NCBI RefSeq assembly: GCF_000764305.2
Contig: NW_025930409.1
Location: 187,130-251,129, forward strand
From: Hyalella azteca
Lineage: Eukaryota; Arthropoda; Malacostraca; Amphipoda; Hyalellidae
DNA length: 64,000 nucleotides
Direction: 5' to 3'
Shown: positions 39,192 through 48,387 of the stretch, piece after piece
Position numbering within the stretch: the stretch's first letter is position 1
Layout of the letters: each line of letters opens with the position of its first letter
Notes under the pieces: generated by a model
The model's database searches: none
The model's input: only the letters and a program-made list of their open reading frames with translations
What the model was told of the DNA's origin: nothing
Made by a program: the position numbers and the translations under genes

Positions 39192-39593
39192 TATGAATTG
39201 GTCTCTTATTCTCTCCCTGGCGCTGATACCAAACTCACAATCTTGAGACGCAACGAAGAGTGAACGCAGGTAAATTTCTTCGTTCTCACCTGGCTGCTGA
39301 ATTCGCCGCTGAAATTTTCGTCGAAGGCGGATTATATTGATCTTTGGTTTAAAATATCCATCAAATCTCTTCAGCACTATCTCAAAGTTCTTGGCTTCCT
39401 CTTCATTAAGCTCGAATGTACGGAATACATCTTCGGCTTCAGCTCCCATGCAGTACTTAAGACTGGCCACCTGAACGCTTTCATCTTCAACGTGGAGCTT
39501 CGAAGCCGTTCGAAAAGTCAAAAAGTTCCTTTTCCACGCATCCCATCGGGGTTCCACAAAATTGAGAGGTGCCGGTGCTCTATATTGAGCCAT
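39183..39593 (-). pseudogene. N-terminal gag (matrix/capsid) of an LTR retrotransposon
   Basis: The minus-strand frame starts with MAQYRAPAPLNFVEPRWDAW at 39593 and carries the retrotransposon gag pattern W..W...F..F..AS, CMGAEAEDVFRTF and ...FDGYFKPKINIIRLRRKFQ..., ending ...RERIRDQFIAG then TAG. The family forms the particle shell that packages element RNA. An upstream ATG at 39617 is in frame, but the 39593 start is the usual gag beginning. The frame ends exactly at the inversion breakpoint of the neighbouring segment. The leader between the gag start and the primer-site-like motif at 39640-39650 is about 45 bp. Confidence 0.88.
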
Positions 39594-39639
39594 TAACGAG
39601 ACTAACCAGTAACACACACAGCACAGACTATTCGTCCAA

Positions 39640-39797
39640 CCGGGGCACCATGTATCAGTCTTCGAGTCAGTGAAACACGATCAGGGACACGCACATGTAT
39701 TTCAGTAGGAGGTTGACACAAGAAGAGAGCGATTGACGCGCCGCGACCTCCTAAGACAACTACGTGTCGCGGTCACGTCAACGCGTAGCAAAGCGTT
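39640..39797 (-). repeat. 5' LTR end and primer-binding-site-like motif of the rearranged retrotransposon
   Basis: On the minus strand the LTR ends CTGATACA at 39651 and is followed by TGGTGCCCCGGTTGGACG, which starts TGG as tRNA primer sites do because tRNAs end in CCA. The LTR part consists of the 94-bp arm (39651-39744) and the 53-bp centre (39745-39797). The second 94-bp arm seen in the 38330-38571 copy is missing here, so this LTR is truncated at its outer end. The primer tRNA was not identified. Confidence 0.75.
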
Positions 39798-40114
39798 AGG
39801 CTTAAACCTCGGTACAGTAAATAGGGTTAAAAGGTAGCAGAATAGGGGGGCTAATCAGCAGAAGGGAGTAAATTTGACTTCATTAGATTACCAGAACCTC
39901 GATTCCACCTAAAAAAGTGGCTGCTCCTATCAAAAATCTAAAAGCAAAGTAGTACGCGAACTTGATTTCCAAAACATGCAAATTAGACCTCTTTTGATAT
40001 TGCAAATAATAATGCAGCGGTGTCAGAGTTTAAAATTGGGCCATCAAGCCATTCACCGATTCCGATTTTTGCAGAATTTTCAGCTAGTCGCTCGCCTCGA
40101 ACATACAACTCACT

Positions 40115-40225
40115 GCCACAATGTTGCTGTGCTTGAACTTTCCGTTGGTTGCGGGTCTCGAACCTACAACTCGCAGCACCAGTTGTTGATCTTAACCACT
40201 CGAATACCCCACCGTTCGATTCCAC
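40115..40225 (-). mobile_element. tRNA-derived SINE-like fragment
   Basis: The minus strand reads TATTCGAGTGGTTAAG (A-box-like, Ser/Leu-type D-arm) and about 30 nt later GAGTTGTAGGTTCGAGACCC, containing the B-box core GGTTCGAGACC. Both are RNA polymerase III internal promoter elements. A second, diverged B-box-like copy (GAGTTGTATGTTCGAGGC) follows at about 40090-40110. No clean tRNA cloverleaf or poly(A) tail was identified, so a SINE remnant is more likely than a working tRNA gene. Confidence 0.5.
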
Positions 40226-40575
40226 TGATCCTAAGAAATGTCTATGGAAGCCACTCTGTCCCAACGCGTACTTTTCTTAAGCTTTCCACGTAATAAATAA
40301 TTCACGACCAGACTTAATCAGAGACGCCCCACTCGTCACCGAACTGGCTGGGTACGTCTGACTGGGTAGATGAGGGCACAGCCAAATCATTTCCAATTCA
40401 GAAGATAACAGGAATTGCCATTATATCATTCTTAATATCTCATAAAATTTCGACTTATCTTCCATTTCTATCAAAAATTTGTACACCCGGTAAGGCTTTC
40501 CTTATTGGAAGGATTGAAGACACCTTCAATACTCCTTTCAAGATTTGGAGGCTTGCTTGTTTTGAAAGTCACGTC

Positions 40576-40670
40576 GAAGAGTACTTGTCATGAACAGATC
40601 AACTACTGTAGTACTCTTCGATGAACAATAACGATGAAACGATGCTCTATTGAACAATAGAGCATCGTTT
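40576..40670. repeat. Two adjacent perfect hairpins
   Basis: CGAAGAGTACT...AGTACTCTTCG forms 11-bp arms (40576-40621). AAACGATGCTCTATT, loop GAAC, AATAGAGCATCGTTT forms 15-bp perfect arms (40637-40670). Confidence 0.88.
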
Positions 40671-41967
40671 CCCTAACTTGGGTAAATACATTTAGATGTG
40701 CGGGCAATACAAGTGTAATAGCTCGAGTTGATTATTTTATTTCGCTGTGTGAATCAATGTTGACGAATTGAAAGGGGAACCAGTCATTGTGGCATGCTAA
40801 TTTGATAAAGGTAAAAATGTTCGATATTACTGAAATGACACCAGAAGAGCATTCAACCAGATTAACATATAAGACTATTGACTGAAACAAAAATATTTCA
40901 AACTGAATGTCTGTTCTGTGCGAAATATGAAAACATTGTTGAGCAATGTTATAACCCCACTCCCAAACATGCTCAACCTGACGCCCCTAGTCTTCACTTA
41001 AACAAGAAAAAATTCATGCTCGTGAAATAACATTACTGTGAAGCAGTAGGTTCAAACTGTTTTTCAACAAAAAATAAACAAGGAAAAGAAAGCGGGAGAC
41101 TTGTTCACTATTATTATTTCCACTACATCGCGAAATGATAGTTTTTCTACCTAAGTATTGAACGCGACGGTAACAATTTACAAAGACATCAAGGCAATAC
41201 ATTTACACAGAAAAATGCTGAAGCAATGATCGAAAACCTAGCTCAAAACTCAACAAGTAACCTAGAACCATGAAGATAACGAACAATGATGAAATACTAC
41301 AGGTAACTATATAATTTATGATTAAATCTAAATTTTATCATCACACCAGCTTTCTCTTCCCAGAACGGCAAAAAAAGTTACCATTTTTATAGACAACGAA
41401 TGTAGTTCAAAATAAAAATGTGTGGTTAAGAACAAGTGACCAATGTCTACTGTTGGAAGAGCAAATCATTCCGTGAAAGAAATTACGATGTGATGCATAA
41501 AGCGTTCAGGTTCGGTCAATTCTTGTGAGGTCCAGATTATGCATGATACTAGTCAATTTCTCTATTTTTTCATTTTTTTTTTATTTTTTTTTCAATTTTC
41601 GTTTCTCTATTCGTTTCCAACTAACTAGGAATGAACTTCATTTGAAAAAAACTGGATCTTAAAAGGCGCGTGTCTATCTTAAATTGGAAATTTCATTTCA
41701 AATCCATCTTAATATAATATATCATAAATCAATTATTTCGCATCAACTCGTTATTTTAACAATGATGCCAAGTTAAATAGACTTGTATTAAGTACATTCA
41801 CGTAACAGCAGCATCTTGTAAATCAATTGGTCGTATGTGACCAATCCTTATAACTTCTAGAACTTCTTAACTTGTAGTAGATCCATACAACTGAATAATT
41901 GACTGTAAAACCAGTTTACAAATATTCCGTAGCACAAAAGCTCTACAATGATATCATGTTCCTTTTT
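40671..41967. other. Intergenic / probable 3' UTR and downstream region of INCENP
   Basis: No other gene is seen. A minus-strand AATAAA at 41580-41585, inside a T-rich tract, is a candidate INCENP polyadenylation signal about 385 nt past the stop. No closer canonical signal was found. Confidence 0.4.
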
Positions 41968-42164
41968 TTACTTAACATTGCTAAAAATTTTATGAGGTGG
42001 AGTGGTCCAATGCGCAGAAGAAGAGCGCACTTTAAACGTAGACTTTTGAACTTTAAACATTTCCTTCAGATTCGGCAGAACCATGACCTTATTCCTTGGG
42101 AAGATGGCTTCCAGGTCAAACTCTTCTTTTTCTTGTCTGATCAAAGCTATGCGCATCATTTTTA
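41968..42164 (-). CDS. INCENP: INCENP coding exon 12 (IN-box core and C-terminus)
   Basis: 197 bases including TAA, acceptor CTGTGCAG|TA. It encodes EEFDLEAIF, then LPNLKEMFKVQKSTFKVRSS and SAHWTTPP. This fits the Aurora-binding core, in which a Thr-Ser-Ser motif just before A-x-W is phosphorylated by Aurora B. Here the motif is Ser-Ser-Ser (1240-1242). Confidence 0.95.
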
Positions 42165-45100
42165 CTGCACAGGGATGAAAGGATTAGAACAACCTTAAAA
42201 AATTGATTCTCTTTCATGAGGTAAACATGAATATGCACATAATAATTGACTAATGACGGCGGTGATCCTCAGAAGAAAATAATTAAACTTCAACGAAATG
42301 ATCCCGAATTCAAGAATAATTAGATAAATAACATATTTTTCAAGGCTAATGAGATATGATATCTCGCGTTTGCTGATGAAAAGCATTGACAGTAAGTTTG
42401 ACAGAATATTCACTAGTCACAATTCAAGAAAAGAAATAAGTGGATAAGAAAGGAGAACTCATAAGCATAAAAAATATAACGTACGTAACTCAAGCATGCT
42501 ATATAGAGACGCCAACGTGAATTGCACAATGAAGCAAAGAAATCAAATGTACATGAAGAGTTAAAGGAAAATATTGAAGGGTGAAAATACTCACCAGAGG
42601 CCCATAGTGGGACTTTTTTCTTGGGATTAGAATCGTCATCGCTGGAGTCTTCACTTTTAAGATCGTCGATGCCGTAGTCATTCTCGTTGGACATCGAGGG
42701 AGTCATCTCATAAGAGTCTTGACTAGACGTGCTCACTTTGCCGTAACTTGTGCACGGCGTCTTGGGAGTGGTCGAGGAGGTGGAAGCAACTGTGAAGGTA
42801 GTATTTCCAGGAACAGTGAATGTGGAGTTGCCGGGAACAGTGAATGTGTTATTGACCTCCATGGAATGGTTAAGAACTTTCTGTATTTGAATGGGTTTGA
42901 GTACGGACGATTTCACGTTGTTTGCAGCAGCAGCAGTTTGTTCTTTCAAAAGTCGTAGTTCTTCCTTCTCACGTGCCATACGTTCCTTTTCTCGTCTAAA
43001 CAGACAATTAGCAACAAAAAAATAATTAATAAAAAGGTCTAAATGATGAAAACAGCAATAATGACTAAAACACATTAGCACTAAAAGAAATAAATGGATA
43101 TCTACGTCAACTCAACAGACAGTTCATATATCAAAATAAACACTCACTTTTGTCTTAGCCGAAACTCTTCAGCTTTGCGTTCCTCTTCGGCAATCCTTGC
43201 AGCTTCCAGGCGTTTTCTTTCCTCCTCCTCCTGCAAAAAAAAATAAATACATTAGCTTCCTCATTGATTGGTGTCGTAGTCAAAAAACAAGGGCAACAAT
43301 TTCAGAATTCTCAACAAATAAAAACACCGTAGAAAGTCGGCAATGGGATTGACAACATATAAATGTTGTCAATCTCATTGCCGGTCCCATAACATATAAA
43401 TGTATAAATAACCACATGTTGACATAAAAATCGTGACAACATATAAATTAAATAACAACTCAATTCGCATATTACGGAGTACAGTGAAAATGAATTGATG
43501 TACTGTATTTAACCAAATACATTTCTCAAAAATATTTGAAGCAAACGGTCGCTTAGAGAACACATTGAAGATTGATTCTCTCACTTGCTCCAAAAGAATT
43601 CGTTTCTTTTCTTCAGCCTCCTCTCTCCTCCTGACTGCTTCCTCTTCTTTCCTGAGCCGTTCTTGTTCTCGCCTCTTCTTCTCTTCTTCAGCTTTCTTTA
43701 ACAAAAGTTGTTTCTTTTTGAGGGCATCCTCTTTGAGCCGCTGCTCCTTTAATTTCTTTTCTTTCTCCAGCAACTCCAGGGCCTCTGCAGCCTTACGTTC
43801 CGCAGCCAGACGCGCTTCCTGGGCTTTGCGCATGCGCTCCTCGTTGCGCCTGCAAGGGTAAGATATTACAGCTCATCACAACCATACAGCCAAGCGTGAC
43901 TTAGCAAGTACCATTATAGGCACTAAATTCAGAGAATGAGCAACACAAGTTTTTTTAACTAACAATACACAATGCAGGTCTCTTAAGACGTCATAGGTTT
44001 GCAATAACAGCATTGTAACACTGAACGGGCTTGCAATAAAAAATCAGTCACTTTGATATAGGGGCTGATATTTGAGCGCAAAAAAATATAGAATGTTGGG
44101 ATGTCTTTGTATATAATTTCACTTTTAGTGGTGGTATCTTTATGCATTGCTCAACAGAGATGGTTGATTTGAAAATAGAAATATAATTTAAGCTCATATG
44201 TAGGTACTTTCAATTTTATTCAACCTAAAAACAAAAAACAAAGTTTCCATTACCTGACCTCTTGGTATGGCATTGACGACAGTTACTAATGTATGTAAAG
44301 AAATGGGTAATCTGCTCGTTCGCAACGAGGAAGACGCTATCAAATATTATTATTAACCAACTCACTTCTTTGTTTCGTTCCTTTTTGCGAGCATCTGCTC
44401 CTCCTTTTTACGAAGAGTTTCTTCCTCTTTTTCCTTCTTTTTGAGCAGTTCCAGCTGCTTCTGCTCCTCAAGCTGCTCCTTGCTGGGCTTTGAGGATTTC
44501 TGCACAAGAACACTGGGGCCCAGGAAGCTCCGTACTCCGCACACCAAGTTATGGGGGCGAGATCCTTGTGATGGAGTGCCCAACTGAAACACCATACCAG
44601 GATTAAAAACAATGAAAGAAATGGTTTTAACTTGACATGATAAAAATTGAAGAAGTCTTGATTAAAGAAAAAGAGAAGAAATTGAAAGAAGTCTTGATGA
44701 AAATGTGTTATAAAGGCAATTAAACATTTCTATGAGATAAAATATAACAAACCCAACTTTTGCAAGTGTTCATCTCAGAACTATTAGGTTCAAATTTTAA
44801 TAATTACTTTTAGAAGTCAACACAGAATATTCTAACATACTAATCCCCAACAATAGTGACAATGAATTGACTTGAACATATTGAGTTTTTTATTAAAAAA
44901 TAAATACGCGTGCAATCAATATCATTAGTAAAATTTTTGAACCCCTTGTCAAAAAAATTTATGAGGTGTTTAGCGGAGGCAATGACAAAATGCGCCTGAA
45001 CATAAGATAAATTAGGCATCAATTCAACGGTGTTGAAATTATTCAATGGAATAATACCTTGATCTTATTGTGATGAGAGTCCGTAGAAGAGGCGGTGACA

Positions 45101-48100
45101 AAGGTTCGCACTCTGTTCATGCTGAGAGGCGTGACGCGGGAGCTGCTGGTTGCCACTCTAGAAGTGCTTGAAGATCTTCCCAATAAGGGCTTCCGCTCCG
45201 ACTAGACGATAGAAAAATAGTGTGGATTGCATGAATTTCTTCGATATTTATCCTTTAATATAAAACAAAATGCATTGACAGCAAGTAAGTCAACGAAAAT
45301 TTCGTCACCACCATCATCGTCTCCCAAAAAATTTGCATAATTATTCAACACAGCAAACTCGCACTAAAATAATTTGAGATGAGGTTATGAACAAATCTTC
45401 AAAAATAGCCAAGTCATGGCCAAACATTTGTATGGGATGCAAATAATCAAATAAATCACCAATAACAAGGACTTACAGCAAGAGGCGTACGAGACCCAGA
45501 AGATGGAGAACCACAAACCATCCGCTTGAACAAAACAGTAACGATACAAAAAATTAAAAGAAATTTTAAAAACAATTAACTGAACATAACATCAACGCTA
45601 AAATCACGACAACTCAGATATTGAAATTGTGATTCAATAAAATAATTCCAAGCCATGAATGCAGCCACAAAAACAAAACTCGCAGTGAACTAAAATTACC
45701 TTGGGTAGCGGAGAAGGGGCCGCCACGTGCTGTGAGTAGGCGGCTGCCAGCTGCTTGACTCCAGTGCGCCTGAAACAAAATAACGACTTTGAATCACAGG
45801 AGTAGATCAGAGCTAACTTTCTTTCTGAATCTTTTCATTCAATAAGAGAATCACCAATGAGACTACATCTACAAATGCTGATATATGTAACAAAAAGATC
45901 GAGCAAGACAGATCGGAATATTATAACTCAAATACAATAATGGAATACCTGAGCCAACAATACGTACGAGCTAAATGGTCTGGGAGAGAATTTCCCCGAA
46001 CCTGGGGGCCCAACTGCAGGTTTCTTAATGGCTGCTGAGAGTTGTTGCTGGTTGATGATGGCTTGTTTGTTGAGGGCTGCACGAGCCAACTGTTGCTGCA
46101 GCTGCACGCTCTCCTCTTGCTGCTGTTGCTGGAGTCTTACTTTAGAGCGAGTCATGCGCCGGGGAGGTGCAACAATTTCTTGCTCCTTTTCTTCTGACAG
46201 ATCATCTGCATCAGAATCTTCATCATCAGCCTCTGAACACTCGTTCGTATCCTCTTCAGTGTCATTGGCAACCACTTGCATATTGTCAGTGGCGATCATT
46301 ACACTTTCGTTATCTGTTTTGCTTCGATTATTATCGTCACTACAGGATTCTACATCTGCAACAGCTCCTTCCTTATTATTAATCTGTACGCTTTTAGGGA
46401 GGTGTAAATCTAGAACTGATTGAGACAACGGTGAAAAACAAAGAGTGGCTTTGGGAAGATTGTATGGCGTTTCTCCGGTGATTTTTGCTCGTGAATTATC
46501 AGGTGAAGAATGATTAGAGGTTTGAAGAGGGCGTAACTGGGAAGGATTTACACTAGGAGGTTCTTCAGAGCGGCATGGAGAACTAAGCCTCTTGTTAGAA
46601 ACCGTATTTAGTGAAGTTATTGAAGCATTGGATACTCTTCCCTTTTTAATCTCATTATTCGGTTCATCCTCAGAATCTGAGAGCAGTAAACACATTGTCT
46701 TGGAGTCTTCCATTTTGTTAACACTTACGCGTTTTTGTACCTTCCGTCGTTTGCTTCTGGTTGACCGAGTGTAGTCATCACTATCACTTGTAGTGCTGCT
46801 GGTCTCTACTAGACGCTTCTTGGTTCTAGTAATTCGCAATTTGGAGATCACCTCGCCACTCTGGACGTCATTAGACTCTTTCTGATCTGCATTGGCCAGC
46901 TGACGCGTTTTAGTCCTAGTCACGCGTTTTGGTTGCATTATGGGCGGAGGTGTGAGAGGTGCTTTGAATTGAGACGATTCGCAGGCAACATTTGTTACAG
47001 TGGAGACAACCTCTGCAGTGCCGGCAGATGAAGAACTCCCTGATTCTGTAACATTTTCATCAACTTGCATACCATCATCGTCATCAACAGACATTTTCAT
47101 AGCAGGAGTCTTCATGTCACAAGATACACTTGTTACTTTATCATAAATATTTTTAGAGCTTGCCACATCGTCATCAGTTAGAATAAGTTTATCATTACAG
47201 TCATTAACTGCTGCTTCCTTAAGACCTATAACGTGGCTAGATGCTTCCGAGACAACACAATTAGAATCTTCAGTGAGCACCACAGCTGGCACAGCAACCA
47301 CCTGTTCTTGAGTAACGAACACAGATTCACTGCTAGACGTAAATGAACATGATTTTCGATCAAGTTTTGCACACTCTTCTTGTTTTCCTTGTGAACCACA
47401 GGCAGGTTGATCAGCTGGTTTCTGAGGTTCCTCAGGCAAATTTTTAATTGGTTCATACAGAAATTTTTCCTCCGTCCTGCATGATTTTCTAGCAACAGAC
47501 TCTGTATGTTCATTGCTGTTGCTGCTACGCCGCTTCCTATCAATCTGAGCGGTGTTAGACTCGCGAACTTCCGATGTTTTGCATTTCTCATCATCAGAAA
47601 TTGTGTCAATTTGGCATGATAATTTAACTTGTGGCTGTTCTCCGTCATATGATTCAAGTTTTTCTCTTTCAGTCTGCTCACTAAGTGGTTGTGGCTGTCG
47701 CATTTGAACAGGTCCTTCTTGTTCAGAGTCACTAATTTCCTCTTCTACCTGTTCAGGTACTGGAAGTGGTTGCTTCATTTGCACGGGGACAAGCAGGGAG
47801 GGCTTGCTGTGTCGATTACCACTACTGGCAGTACTACAGCTGCTCAGTCGCTCGAACACACCACTGTCGCTGTTGTTACTATCAACAAAACTTGGTGTCA
47901 ATACATTTGAACTTTATGTGAATGTGAAAATGCTCAAGATTTATGTGATAAACGTAAATAACCATGCATATAATAAGTCAAACAAGGAAAAGTAAGCTCA
48001 CTGTACAGTTATCTCAAAAATGCAGGGTAGAATGAGCTAATCATAAATAAATTATCACAACTTCATGTTTGCTAAATGACAACAACTAACCTGTGTCTAG

Positions 48101-48348
48101 TTTTGTTGGTGGCATCACTAGTGGAGTCTGCAGGGCGTCTCATCTTGCTACTAAGATCATTCAACAAACGCTGAGACTCGATTATCTTGGCATTAGCAGC
48201 CTGTAAAAAATTGTACCAAATGAAGGTCACAACAGTTGAAACTGGTAAAACAAGAGATTGATAGAAGGCAAAATCTGAAACACCTACATTCCCTCAACTT
48301 ACAATCAATCTTACATAGGTGCAGATCCATGTAACAGACTGGCATCAG

Positions 48349-48387
<39 letters not shown>

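Noticed and set aside
40115..40225. Functional tRNA gene
   Set aside because: A- and B-box-like motifs are present, but acceptor and anticodon stems cannot be paired properly; a SINE remnant is the better reading.
46028..46423. 131-codon plus-strand frame opposite INCENP exon 4
   Set aside because: It is a shadow of the minus-strand coding sequence; the Ser/Cys runs mirror the Gln and acidic codons.
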